A DNA stretch of 64,000 nt from DYIU01 sp038326775 (GCA_038326775.1 JBBQKJ010000008.1:1-64000); one strand, 5' to 3'; numbered from the stretch's first letter, positions 44,513 through 54,088 are shown. Program-made: numbers and translations. The notes: generated from the letters alone by a model not told the origin.

Positions 44513-45045
44513 TTGAGCCTCCTCATCCGGGTCGGGCCCTCGCCGACCAACCACGCGGTCATCCGCTGCAGCCTGCCGCTCCCCGGGTCTTCGGTGAACT
44601 CCTCGGCGAGGCAATGGATGTAGAAACGGGAGCCTTCTATCTCGATGGTCACCGTCCCGGGGGTGAGCGTGATGGAGTTGGCCAGGATGGTCCTTGCCAG
44701 CTCCGACTCCAGGTACGACTCGAACTTGACTATCCGAGGTGAGATAGGGAACGAGGGGGCGAGCATCCTTTTGAGCACGTCCCAGTTCGCCTTGATGATC
44801 TCCCAGAACAGCAGGGCCGCGAAGAGGGGGAATCGCACGGCGAAGCGCGCGTTCAGCCGGGGGTCGAGCCTTCCGGCGAGAAGGTGATAGGAAAACCACG
44901 ACAGGAGCAGCGCGACGACGGCGCCCAGAAGAAGGTGGTGCCAGTTGGTCTTCGCGGTGAAGATTATCCAGAGAACAAAGAGCGCGAGCGCGAGCGGAAT
45001 TGTTTCCTGAAACCTTCTTGCAAGAGACTTAGCCTTCACCGCCAC
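44509..45045 (-). CDS. mnhE: Mrp antiporter subunit E
   Basis: A 178-residue subunit with N-terminal membrane helices (ALALFVLWIIFTAKTNWHHL) and a C-terminal cytoplasmic domain. The motifs FWEIIKANWDVLKRML and LANSITLTPGTVTIEIEG define MrpE. It is the first gene of the nine-gene operon (E-F-G-DUF4040-B-C-D-D-L). The start is GTG 45045 with no strong ribosome-binding site. Confidence 0.92.
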   Translation of the reverse strand: MAVKAKSLARRFQETIPLALALFVLWIIFTAKTNWHHLLLGAVVALLLSWFSYHLLAGRLDPRLNARFAVRFPLFAALLFWEIIKANWDVLKRMLAPSFPISPRIVKFESYLESELARTILANSITLTPGTVTIEIEGSRFYIHCLAEEFTEDPGSGRLQRMTAWLVGEGPTRMRRLK

Positions 45046-45114
45046 TCCAAGGAGAGATCATTGCCCCCATGAAGGCCGGGCCGAGAGAATGTTCCGCCGG
45101 CAAGGTACCGAGAT

Positions 45115-45148
45115 ATTGCGAATAGTCTACGTTCGCCGGTTTCGCAAT
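45115..45148. promoter_or_regulatory. Inverted repeat between the divergent mnhE and glycosidase genes
   Basis: ATTGCGAA (45115-45122) and TTCGCAAT (45141-45148) form a perfect 8-bp inverted repeat with an 18-bp spacer in the ~270-bp divergent gap. Its size and place suit a repressor operator, but no regulator gene is adjacent. No clear -35/-10 pair was found around it. Confidence 0.35.
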
Positions 45149-45314
45149 GTCAATTAATTACAGAGGATTGGTGGAGAATCTGATACTGCCAGGAGGCGCG
45201 GGGACGGACCGCCGGTGGGCTTTTCGGTGCCGCGATCCGGCAGGTGGGCTGCCGCCTCACGCGAATAATATGTCATGGCGTTTCCTTTTCGCTTCGGCTA
45301 TCGTTCTAAGTAGC

Positions 45315-48300
45315 ATGGAATCAAGGCTGGCCAGGACACTGACTTTCTCTACGGTCACCGCCCTCGTGGCGGTAGCCGCGGTTATCCTGTTGGCCGGGGG
45401 CGCGCTCGCGCAGGGGCCGGGCCAGCCGATCGTGGAACTCCGGTACAACGGCAGCAACAACGTAACCCGCCCGAGCACATTCCCATCCCAGAAGATCTCC
45501 GGTACCGACACGGCCACCAGGCAGGAGTACAAGTTCCAGCGCCAGAGGGAGAGCACGGACTTCTCGTATGTGGTGGCCAACCTTGTCCCATCGGCCGTCT
45601 ACTCGGTCGAGCTGAGCTTCGTGGAGCACGACCAGTCTGCGTCGGGCAAGCGCGTCTTCAACGTCTACTGCAACGGGACAAACTACATCTCCAGGTTGGA
45701 CATCTATGCCCGTGTCGGCAAGAACAGCGCCTACCAGAAGACATTCACGGCTCAGGCGAATTCCAAGGGGCTGCTCGAGGTCCGACTACGCTCGGACGAG
45801 TCCGGATGCAGGGACCTGGCGACCGTGAGCACAATGAGGTTATACAAGGGCTCGGCCAACGCCGTGGAGATAAACGCCGCGAAGAGCCGCCTGACCATGG
45901 ACGTACCCACCCGCTTCACCAACGCTTCAGGCCAGGACTCCTTCGAGACGGCGCTGGGGCGCCTGGGCTCGCGGTTAAGCCTCAACCTCGTTCCTCAGAA
46001 GCTCGGCGCGAGGTTCTCGTCGCTGGGCGATGGCACCGGGGACCTCTCGGACCTGATCCTCGGCCTCTCCGACGGCTCGAAGATGAGATGCCTTCCGTTC
46101 ACCGACCGCTACCCTGTCTGGGAGTCGATGGCGCTCTCGCAGACCATGACGTCACAGACCTATACGTGCTCGTCGTCCACGGTGCCTTTCGAGGTGAAGG
46201 TCGAGTTCAAGTCACCTTTCTACCCGGGCCAGGAGAAGCTCTCGAGCGCGCCGTTCTTCTACGTGGACGTGACGGTCAAGAACACAGGCGTGGCTGCCGC
46301 CTCGCCGAGCTTCGTGTTCGCGAAGCCCCACAAGCAGGACTTCGCCTCGAGCACACTTACGGAGTTCGGCACCTTAACAAAGGTCGGATACCAGGGCAAG
46401 ACCACCTATAACTACTACGACGAGACGTACAACAAGTACAGGATCAAGACGGCTACGGAGGCGCTGGCGCTCCCCGCCGCTGAAGCGCCGGACGTTGATT
46501 TCAAGGCCGCCGAGGCCGAGTTCGGCGCCTTCGATGAGGACGCGCTCTGGGGGTACGCCTCCCCGGCCGGCTACCCCAGGACTTACGTCGACTACAAGAA
46601 GCCGCTGTACAGCTTCTACCCGAGGGGATACTCCGGGGCGGTGTGGACAATCACCGGCCTTGCTCCCGGAGAGTCACGCTCGAAACACTTCGTAATGGCG
46701 GGCTACATAAATAACAGCATACTGAAGGTCAGGAACACTGCCTACACCGACCAGTCATTCAAGTACAAGTACTGTTCCCAGTTCGCTTCGGTGCAGGCGG
46801 TGGTCGATTACGCGGTGACGAACCGCGGCCCGGGGCCGGGGACCGACGACATCGAGGGCCGGTCCGGCTTCTTCGACTCGACCTTATCCTCCGAGGAGTA
46901 CTTGTCGCTCCCGCCCGCGTACGGCGGCGCGGTGAAGAACCTCATTGCTTACTCGTTCCAGAGCTACCTCATGAACACGTGGTGGGCCCGCTCCGCCAGC
47001 AGCGGCCGCGAGTGGTTCAGCGTCTGGGAGGGCAGCTCCTGCAGGTACCACAGCACGGTCGACGTCGAGTACAACAACGCCTGGTTCTATTTCCAGTTCT
47101 GGCCCGACCTGCTGAAGAAGGAGATGGACGAGTGGGTGCTCTACCTCAAGACCGCCCAGCAGGGCACATACCTCTCGCACGACATGGGTGTAGGAGACGA
47201 GGCTACCGGCCAGGCGTACCCGAACAGCATGGCGGTGGAGGAGAACACCAACTTCATACTGCTGCTTTACAAGTACTGGAAGGTCACAGGTGACACCGCC
47301 TACATGGAGCAGATGTTTCCCACGGTGCGCAAGCTGGTGGACTTCGTAATAGAATGCGACACCAACAACAACGGCCTGCCGGACCAGTACACGTGGAATA
47401 CCATCGACCAGGGTTCGCTCGCGATACAGTTCAGCAAGAACCCGTCGTACCTTGGTATGAAATGCCTGGCCGCCCACCAGGCGGCGCGGGAGATGGCCTC
47501 GAGCCTTTCATCTCCAGACCCGGTGTACGCGGCCAGGTGCGGCGCCCAGGTGGAGGCGATCAACCAGACCTTCGAGTACGACATGTGGCTCTCCGACCAT
47601 TTCGCGGTCTGTGTGGACGACGACGTGCTGGCCGAAGACAGGGAAGCCTACAGCATCTACCCGTCCAACGGCCTGGTCTATCTCCTGGGCGGCACCCGCG
47701 CCGCGGGGCTGACCTCGACCAATACCGCGAGGGTGCGCGCCGATCTCATCAAAGCGACCGCGGCGACCCTGAAGACTTACGGCTGCACACACTCGAGCTA
47801 CGACGCCTATAACCAATGGGTTTCCCAGAACCTCTGGCGCGACCAGGCGGCCTCGATGCTCGGAGTCAAACTCAACGGCCAGAACCCGCTCGCGCTATCG
47901 GAGCGTTATTGGAGCCTGGAGCAGTATTTCGCAAAGAGCCTATGGGGCACTTTCTGGGACGTGGTCGTCTACCCCGGCGGCACCGGCGGCGGCCCGTCGG
48001 AGAGGCTCACGCCAGCCTCAGCGGGCCGGTCGGGCGCCGCGGCCCCGCGAAGAGCGGCGGCAAGCTCATACGAACAGAGCCTGGGTTACTACCCGAGGGG
48101 GGCGGCGAGCCTCGGGCTGATAGACGCGGCAGCCGGGCTGACTCTCGACAGGGTACACGACGCTCTTTACTACCAGCAGACTACTTACCCCCTGAAGGTG
48201 CCCGTTTTTTCATTGGCCGACTGGGACAACCCGGACCCCGGGAGCAGGGTTCCGACTCTCAAGTTCACGAACGCCTCCGGCTCGCCCGTTATCGTCAACC

Positions 48301-49898
48301 GGGGCTTGCTGCCAGGGACCGTGGCGCGCAGGAACGTATCTGACGTTCAGGATGTCACCGTGGGAGGGCACGCCCTGAGCCCCAACGGTGACGGGGTCAA
48401 CGATACGGCCACGATAAGTTACACGCTGCCTCTGGCCTCCACGGTGGGCACCTCAGTCTGGGAGAGCTCGGATGAGATAAGGTCGTTCCCCGAGGCGGCA
48501 AAGGGGAAGGGGCGCAAAAGCTTCACCTGGGACGGAAAAACCGGAGGCGGCGCTGTGGTCGGGGACGGGATATATACCGCCAGGATAGACGCGCGGCCGA
48601 CCGCCACCGCCAATGAGCTTCGCCCGGCGGGGGCCCCCGTGTTCGTGAACAACTCGATCCCGGACCTGTCACGCGACTGGTACCTGGCCGAGGGTTACAC
48701 GGGGCACAGCGCCACCGGCGGCGAGTTCGAGCAGTACGTGCTCGTCCAGAACCCGGGGCAGCAGGCGGCCAACGTGGGAGTCACCTTCATGCTTGCGGGG
48801 GGCGCCACCGTCCAGCGCTCCTACATTGTGCCGGCGCAGAGCCGGTTTACCATAACCGTGGACGAAATCCTCCCGGACGCGGAAGTCAGCACCCACCTGC
48901 GCTCCGATGAGCCCATTGCGGTAGAGCGGGCGATGTACTTCAACGGCAGGAAGGCGGGCCACGATTCGATCGGCGTCTCCTGCCCCTCGAAGACCTGGTA
49001 CCTGGCCGAAGGTTACACGGCGGACAGCTTTGACGAGTACGTGCTGATACAGAACCCGGGCGACCAGGAGGCGGACATCACCGCCACTTTCATGACTCCG
49101 GGGGCGGGCAACGAGGCCAGGGAGTACAGGGTGGGCCCGCACTCCCGCTTCACAATACATGTTGACGATATCATCCCGGCCCAGTCGGTTTCCACCAGGA
49201 TCGAAAGCTCTCAGCCGGTGGTGGTCGAGCGGGCACAGTACCTGAACGACATGAAATCGGGCACCTGCTCGATCGGAGCGGTGTCGGCGTCTCGCACCTG
49301 GTACCTGGCGGAGGGCTACACCGACCAGGGCTTCGAGGAGTGGGTGCTGATACAGAACCCCCAGAAGACGTACAACGAAGTCACTGTCACCTTCATGGAG
49401 GGGAGCGGGGCCAACACCGTCAAGCAGTACCGGCTGCCTCCGGAAAGTCGTTTCACCATACTGGTGGATGCTTACCTGGAAGCGAGCGAGGTCTCGGTCA
49501 AGGTGCGCGCCGAGCACCCGCTGCTGGTGGAGCGCGCGATGTACTGGAACAACCGCAGCGACGGCCACGCCTGCATCGGGACCCCCACGCCGGATTCCGT
49601 CTGGTACCTCGCCGAGGGTTATACCGACCAGGGCTTCGAGACCTGGGTCCTGGTGCAGAACCCCGGTGACGAGGCGCGCAACGTGACCATGACGTTCATG
49701 GAGCCCGGCGGGCGAAACACCACCAGGGTCTACACCGTGCAGCCCCGCAGCCGGTTTACGGTTGGCGTCGACGAGATACTGCCCGCCGCAGAGGTCAGCA
49801 CCCGGGTGAGCGCTGACGGGCCAATCATCGTCGAGCGGGCTATCTACTTCGACAACCGCAGCGGCGGGACGGACTCACTCGGCATACGCGGTAATTGA
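45315..49898 (+). CDS. Secreted GH52-like glycosidase with malectin-like, FlgD-like and four W-Y-x-A-E-G modules
   Basis: About 1527 residues. Signal peptide (to ~residue 33, ending ALAQ). Residues ~36-180 are malectin-like (SVELSFVEHDQSASGKRVFN). Residues ~185-940 resemble family GH52 (beta-xylosidase fold): TYLSHDMGVGDE, SIYPSNGLVYLLGG, NLWRDQAASMLG, GYYPRGAASLGLI. GH116-like proteins share the (alpha/alpha)6 barrel and are an alternative. Residues ~1016-1095 are a FlgD/gliding-type Ig domain (LSPNGDGVNDTATISYTL). Residues ~1118-1525 are four modules, each WYLAEGYT ... VLIQNPG ... VERAMYF. Unlike the wall enzymes downstream, it does not end in W-Y-F-A-E-G. The frame is open from 45147, but ATG 45315 gives the cleanest signal peptide. 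Catalytic residues could not be assigned. Confidence 0.75.
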   Translation: MESRLARTLTFSTVTALVAVAAVILLAGGALAQGPGQPIVELRYNGSNNVTRPSTFPSQKISGTDTATRQEYKFQRQRESTDFSYVVANLVPSAVYSVELSFVEHDQSASGKRVFNVYCNGTNYISRLDIYARVGKNSAYQKTFTAQANSKGLLEVRLRSDESGCRDLATVSTMRLYKGSANAVEINAAKSRLTMDVPTRFTNASGQDSFETALGRLGSRLSLNLVPQKLGARFSSLGDGTGDLSDLILGLSDGSKMRCLPFTDRYPVWESMALSQTMTSQTYTCSSSTVPFEVKVEFKSPFYPGQEKLSSAPFFYVDVTVKNTGVAAASPSFVFAKPHKQDFASSTLTEFGTLTKVGYQGKTTYNYYDETYNKYRIKTATEALALPAAEAPDVDFKAAEAEFGAFDEDALWGYASPAGYPRTYVDYKKPLYSFYPRGYSGAVWTITGLAPGESRSKHFVMAGYINNSILKVRNTAYTDQSFKYKYCSQFASVQAVVDYAVTNRGPGPGTDDIEGRSGFFDSTLSSEEYLSLPPAYGGAVKNLIAYSFQSYLMNTWWARSASSGREWFSVWEGSSCRYHSTVDVEYNNAWFYFQFWPDLLKKEMDEWVLYLKTAQQGTYLSHDMGVGDEATGQAYPNSMAVEENTNFILLLYKYWKVTGDTAYMEQMFPTVRKLVDFVIECDTNNNGLPDQYTWNTIDQGSLAIQFSKNPSYLGMKCLAAHQAAREMASSLSSPDPVYAARCGAQVEAINQTFEYDMWLSDHFAVCVDDDVLAEDREAYSIYPSNGLVYLLGGTRAAGLTSTNTARVRADLIKATAATLKTYGCTHSSYDAYNQWVSQNLWRDQAASMLGVKLNGQNPLALSERYWSLEQYFAKSLWGTFWDVVVYPGGTGGGPSERLTPASAGRSGAAAPRRAAASSYEQSLGYYPRGAASLGLIDAAAGLTLDRVHDALYYQQTTYPLKVPVFSLADWDNPDPGSRVPTLKFTNASGSPVIVNRGLLPGTVARRNVSDVQDVTVGGHALSPNGDGVNDTATISYTLPLASTVGTSVWESSDEIRSFPEAAKGKGRKSFTWDGKTGGGAVVGDGIYTARIDARPTATANELRPAGAPVFVNNSIPDLSRDWYLAEGYTGHSATGGEFEQYVLVQNPGQQAANVGVTFMLAGGATVQRSYIVPAQSRFTITVDEILPDAEVSTHLRSDEPIAVERAMYFNGRKAGHDSIGVSCPSKTWYLAEGYTADSFDEYVLIQNPGDQEADITATFMTPGAGNEAREYRVGPHSRFTIHVDDIIPAQSVSTRIESSQPVVVERAQYLNDMKSGTCSIGAVSASRTWYLAEGYTDQGFEEWVLIQNPQKTYNEVTVTFMEGSGANTVKQYRLPPESRFTILVDAYLEASEVSVKVRAEHPLLVERAMYWNNRSDGHACIGTPTPDSVWYLAEGYTDQGFETWVLVQNPGDEARNVTMTFMEPGGRNTTRVYTVQPRSRFTVGVDEILPAAEVSTRVSADGPIIVERAIYFDNRSGGTDSLGIRGN

Positions 49899-49924
49899 CC
49901 CGGGGGTTTTATGGAAGGGAGCGC

Positions 49925-51844
49925 TTAATTCGCCTTGAAAAGGTAAACAGGTTCTGAGCGCAGGCCGGGTGGCGGCCTGTAGACCACGCTCCAGCCGAGT
50001 GGAAGGTCTTCCAGAGGCTTCTTCAGGTTGGGGGGAGAATATGCGTTGCTCAATACTACAAGGCCTTCAAGGTTTTGCGGGGTAGCGTCCGGACCGACCA
50101 ACCGTAACCTTTCTTCTTCTTTCGTTCCCAGTGTCCCGGTGAAGAATGCGAGGCGTTTTAGAGTCAGAACGTCCCCATAGACTGGTTCCCCCGGGTGTTC
50201 CTGGATGTATTCAGCGATCTTTCGCTCGTTAAGGAAGCGCTTTCTTTCTATTCCCGTGTAAAGCGGAGTGACCGCTAGAAGGACGATCATCACTGCTCCA
50301 ATAAGAGTCAGGGGAAAGCGAAGCTTCCCTCCATTCTTGAGGTAATAAGCCAGGCACAGCATAACCAGCATGACGATGAACGAGGCAATGATCACCCGGA
50401 ATGTCACCCTGCCGTATAGATTGAATTGATCTTCCCACGCCCTGCCGCCAAAAGTCATCGCTTCATAAACTCTCTCGGAAATCATGTCCAGTGTCGAGTG
50501 AAAAACAACCGCGCTCACCCCGATAACGAGCGCGATCGCGGCGACGGCGGACGGGATCCTCCAGTTTGATATTGTCTTCTCGGTCTCGGGCAACCTCCTG
50601 AACATGAAGACGAGGGAAGCCGCGATGATAAGGGCGGCCGGCAGGTCGAGATACGCGAAATACCTCGGATTGAGGCCCAGGGGAGCGTACGCCTTCAAGC
50701 TGGACGTGGCAAAATCGAGGATCACCAGAAGCGCGAGGAACCACGCGAGCACGATGTAGGACTTCCGTATCCTCTTTAACAGGCAATACACGAAACCGAT
50801 CGCGGTAGCCACCATGATCAAGGCGAAGTGCTTGGGCGATTGGAAAAACATGCGGAAGTAGTCGATCGTCAGCCTCTTTAACACGTTGGAAAAGCCCGCA
50901 ACGGAGGAATACTTCTTGAAGAACCCGACGCTTACCTCGGTATCGATGTGAACTTGAACGCAGTGCAACCTGAACAGGGCGTCGCCGGTCGTGGCATAGA
51001 AAAAGAGCGTTTCCGCGGTGAGGACTGCCAGAAAGCCCAGAAGCAGGAACGAATAGGTCCAGTCGACGCGGCGTTCGGAGATTATCTTGTAGATGAAGTA
51101 AGCGACAATCAAAAGACCGCAGTACACGACCGTTTCCCTGTGCATGTAGGCGATGCCGAACGAGAGGCCCGAGCCAAGGAGGTACAACCACCTCCTGGGG
51201 CGACCTTGCTTTTTCTCGTACCGGATTATCAGGTACAGGGAAAGCGTGAACCAGAACATGGACGGTATGTCAGGCATGGTAAGGGTTGCGTCTATGACCT
51301 CGAGGGGAAAAAGGGCGATCACAAGAGCGGCGATCAAACCTTCTTTTGCTCCAAGCAGGTTTTCCCCGATGGCGTAGGCCAGCAATACCAGGAGCAGCGA
51401 ACAGAGCATGGGATAGACCGACAGCGCGAACTCGTTCATGCCGAATATACGTATCATGAGGGCCGTGGGAAGGATCAATCCGAGCCTGCTGTAATGGGCC
51501 AGCTCGTGGGTGGCCTGGGGGATCACTTTCTGAGAGTATTCCCCGACAGATATGAAGTGGGCGGTCCGCGCGTAGTTCAGGTCATCCCAACCGGCCACCC
51601 CTTTGAAGGCCAGTATCCTTGTTGTCGCGGCGAGGGCCAATATCAACAGCAGGATAACTACGATCCGTCTTCTGACGTAGACCGATCGTGAGTGGCGAGG
51701 AGTTGGTGACTCAGCGGGGCTCGGCCTTTCGGGTTCCTCCACTGTTCCGGGCGAATCGGGCCGCGTCGCGCGGTGCCCGGCCAGGATTGCCACTTGCGCC
51801 CCGGTGGGTCTGAGTTCGGTCTCCAAAGCCCGCCTGGTCTTCAA
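49925..51844 (-). CDS. GT39/PMT-family membrane glycosyltransferase
   Basis: A 639-residue protein. A ~55-residue Pro/Arg-rich N-terminal tail is followed by about 11-12 membrane helices. The first external loop has GVAGWDDLNYARTAHFISVG, with the acidic W-D-D motif used by polyprenyl-phosphate sugar-dependent transferases. Then come ELAHYSRLGLILPTALMIRI and FPLEVIDATLTMPDIPSMFW. The C-terminus is a ~100-residue outer domain. It probably moves a sugar from a lipid carrier to an exported protein or glycan. The start is TTG 51844. It stands alone between two surface-protein operons, on the opposite strand, and ends 26 bp from the glycosidase gene. Confidence 0.8.
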   Translation of the reverse strand: MKTRRALETELRPTGAQVAILAGHRATRPDSPGTVEEPERPSPAESPTPRHSRSVYVRRRIVVILLLILALAATTRILAFKGVAGWDDLNYARTAHFISVGEYSQKVIPQATHELAHYSRLGLILPTALMIRIFGMNEFALSVYPMLCSLLLVLLAYAIGENLLGAKEGLIAALVIALFPLEVIDATLTMPDIPSMFWFTLSLYLIIRYEKKQGRPRRWLYLLGSGLSFGIAYMHRETVVYCGLLIVAYFIYKIISERRVDWTYSFLLLGFLAVLTAETLFFYATTGDALFRLHCVQVHIDTEVSVGFFKKYSSVAGFSNVLKRLTIDYFRMFFQSPKHFALIMVATAIGFVYCLLKRIRKSYIVLAWFLALLVILDFATSSLKAYAPLGLNPRYFAYLDLPAALIIAASLVFMFRRLPETEKTISNWRIPSAVAAIALVIGVSAVVFHSTLDMISERVYEAMTFGGRAWEDQFNLYGRVTFRVIIASFIVMLVMLCLAYYLKNGGKLRFPLTLIGAVMIVLLAVTPLYTGIERKRFLNERKIAEYIQEHPGEPVYGDVLTLKRLAFFTGTLGTKEEERLRLVGPDATPQNLEGLVVLSNAYSPPNLKKPLEDLPLGWSVVYRPPPGLRSEPVYLFKAN

Positions 51845-52132
51845 TATCCGTGACCGCCCGCGGCGCCGTTCCTGCCCCCCGCGCGTTTCGCTTTTCTTTG
51901 CTTCACCCGGTATCCTGCGTTCGTGGCTGCCATTACCGAAATCGTATCACAGTAGGTCTTTCCCGGCACAGGTGGCTGTCGCCCATCGCGTTTCCGCCGT
52001 CCGGAGACATTTGTCCCGAATGTGAGACCACGCGGCTTTCGCTGTGACACTTCCCTGCCCAAGGAAACGGGACGCCGGCCGGAGAAGTAAGTTTGTGATA
52101 AAATACATGAAGAACTAAATAATATTCCTTTT
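51845..52132. other. Divergent intergenic region; putative leader promoter
   Basis: No gene is seen. On the + strand, TGTGATAAAAT (52094-52104) is a good -10-like element (TAAAAT at 52099-52104), but the expected -35 position is GC-rich and unmatched, so an alternative sigma factor or activator would be needed. Transcripts starting near 52111 would read straight into the hairpin at 52133-52178. Confidence 0.35.
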
Positions 52133-52178
52133 GCCAGGGAGCCGGAGGTCGTCCTCCGGTCGTGCCCGGCTTTTTTTT
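52133..52178 (+). terminator. Intrinsic terminator in the leader of the wall-hydrolase operon (putative attenuator)
   Basis: A perfect 7-bp stem CCGGAGG/CCTCCGG (52142-52148 with 52153-52159, TCGT loop) lies inside an outer GCC/GGC pairing (52133-52135 with 52168-52170). Eight Ts follow at 52171-52178. No + strand gene precedes it for more than 2 kb, and the amidase ATG is only 14 bp beyond. It should therefore act on the operon's own leader RNA. Confidence 0.7.
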
Positions 52179-52192
52179 CTTTGAGGTTTGCT

Positions 52193-54088
52193 ATGACGAG
52201 GACGAAAAGACTCATTATCCTGGCCGCGGCGGTGTCGATGGTCATCAACTGCGCGCCGGCGCTGTTCGCGGCGGAAAGCGTCCGCGCCTCGGCCCTGGTG
52301 TGCCTCGACCCGGGTCACGGCGGGGACGACTCCGGGGCCAACTACAACGGGGTAATGGAAAAGGACCCCAACCTGGACATCGCCCTGCGGGTCCGGCCCA
52401 TCCTGGAGTCGCTGGGCTACCGGGTCGTGATGACCCGGCAGACCGACATCACGCTCTCGCTGGAGCAGCGCTGCAAGATAGCCAACTCGGCGCATGCCGA
52501 CATCTTTGTAAGCATTCACAACAACGCCTACATGACCACTAGCGTTGGAACCGAGACGTACTCCTACTACGACTCCCCCGAGGGCAGGCGCCTGGCCACC
52601 AGCATCCACACCGAGGTTGTGGAGCGCATCAAGCTCCCCGACAGGGGGGTTAAGCAGGCGGGGTTCTACGTGCTGAAGAACACCGACATGCCATCGGCCC
52701 TGATCGAGGGGGCTTTCCTCACGAACGCAGCGGAGGCGAAGCTGCTCGAAGACCCCGCGTTTCGCCAGAAGATAGCCGAAGGCGTGGCGGCGGGGATCTA
52801 CTTCTACCTGGTGGACCCGGGTCGCTTTGACGAGTTCCTGATGCTCCAGAACCCGGACCCCGAGAGGGAGGCCGAGGTAGAGATACACTACATGAGAGGT
52901 GACGGGGTCGAGGAGGTTTATCCCGAACTGGTGCCGCCGCTCACCCGGCGCACCGTACACGTGGACGAGTATGTATTCAACAACGACGTGTCCGCGCTTG
53001 TGAAGAGCACCAACGGGGTACCGGTGGTCGCCGAGCGGGCGATGTACTTCGCATTCGACCGCGGCAGGGGAGGGCATGGGGCGCCCGGCGTCACCTCTCC
53101 GGCGGACGAGTGGTACCTGGCGGAAGGCTCCACCAACTGGGGCTTCTCGACGTTCGTGCTGGTGCAGAATCCTTCGGGATCTGACAACTCCGTCACCGTG
53201 CAGTTCATGCGCGACGATGGCGTGAACACCCGGCAGACCTACGCGCTCGAGCCCCACTCGCGGTTCACCCTGGACTGCTCCATCATCGAGGGGTTCGAGA
53301 AGGCCGACTTCTCGGTGAAGCTGGACTCGCGGTCCCCGGTGATCGTCGAGCGCGCCATGTATTTCAGGGACCACGGCGGCATTTCGGGCGGGCACGACTC
53401 GCCGGGGGTGACCTCGCCGGGCACCCGCTGGTACATGGCGGAGGGCTACACGGGCAAGCGGTTCGACACTTACGTCCTGCTGCAGAACCCTGAGGGCCAA
53501 ACGGCGAACGTCAAAGTTACTTTCATATTGCCCGAGGGGGCCACGGTTTCCCGGGAATACCGGGTGGCACCCGGCAGCAGGCGCACCGTGCACGTCGACG
53601 AAGTGCCCGGTCTCGAGAATACGGACGTGTCGTTCCTGGTGGAGTCCGACAAACCGGTGATAGCCGAGAGGTCCATGTACTTCGATTACGGCGGCATCAC
53701 CGAGGGCTCGAACTCGACCGCGACGGACGCGCCGGCCTCGACCTGGTACCTGGCCGAGGGCTATACGGGCTCCGGCTTCGATACGTACGTTCTGCTGATG
53801 AACCCCGGCGAGCTGGACGCAGATGCGACGCTGCGTTTCATGCTCGAGGACGGCAGGATGCGCGAGCAAGCGATAAAAGTCCCGGCCCGGTCCCGCCGCA
53901 CCGTCAGGGTGAACGACTTCGAGGGCATGAACGGCGTTGCCTTCGCGACCATGGTGGAAAGCGGGCAACCGGTGATCGTCGAGCGCGCCAAGTACTACTC
54001 GTACGGCGGCAAGTCCGGCGGCGACAGCGCGCTCGGCGTCAAGCAGCCTGCGCTGGAGTGGTACTTCGCTGAAGGATGCACGAGGTGA
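52193..54088 (+). CDS. Secreted N-acetylmuramoyl-L-alanine amidase (Amidase_3) with four W-Y-x-A-E-G modules
   Basis: A 631-residue exported enzyme. The signal peptide spans ~1-27. The Amidase_3 domain spans ~34-205, with zinc ligands His42 (LDPGHGG), Glu56 (VMEKDPN) and His109 (SIHNNA), and catalytic Glu172 (ALIEGAFLTN). It should cleave the peptide stem from MurNAc in peptidoglycan. From ~211 there are four modules, each F-D-x-[FY]-x-L-x-x-N-P ... [VI]-x-E-R-[AS]-x-Y. The first starts directly at FDEFLMLQNP, without W-Y-x-A-E-G. The protein stops right after WYFAEGCTR. The start is ATG 52193; TTG 52181 is in frame but lies next to the terminator T-run. Its end overlaps the next gene by 13 bases. 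Confidence 0.9.
   Translation: MTRTKRLIILAAAVSMVINCAPALFAAESVRASALVCLDPGHGGDDSGANYNGVMEKDPNLDIALRVRPILESLGYRVVMTRQTDITLSLEQRCKIANSAHADIFVSIHNNAYMTTSVGTETYSYYDSPEGRRLATSIHTEVVERIKLPDRGVKQAGFYVLKNTDMPSALIEGAFLTNAAEAKLLEDPAFRQKIAEGVAAGIYFYLVDPGRFDEFLMLQNPDPEREAEVEIHYMRGDGVEEVYPELVPPLTRRTVHVDEYVFNNDVSALVKSTNGVPVVAERAMYFAFDRGRGGHGAPGVTSPADEWYLAEGSTNWGFSTFVLVQNPSGSDNSVTVQFMRDDGVNTRQTYALEPHSRFTLDCSIIEGFEKADFSVKLDSRSPVIVERAMYFRDHGGISGGHDSPGVTSPGTRWYMAEGYTGKRFDTYVLLQNPEGQTANVKVTFILPEGATVSREYRVAPGSRRTVHVDEVPGLENTDVSFLVESDKPVIAERSMYFDYGGITEGSNSTATDAPASTWYLAEGYTGSGFDTYVLLMNPGELDADATLRFMLEDGRMREQAIKVPARSRRTVRVNDFEGMNGVAFATMVESGQPVIVERAKYYSYGGKSGGDSALGVKQPALEWYFAEGCTR

Noticed and set aside
52115..53968. 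617-residue minus-strand frame opposite the amidase gene
   Set aside because: It is an antisense shadow. It repeats only because the real gene has repeats.
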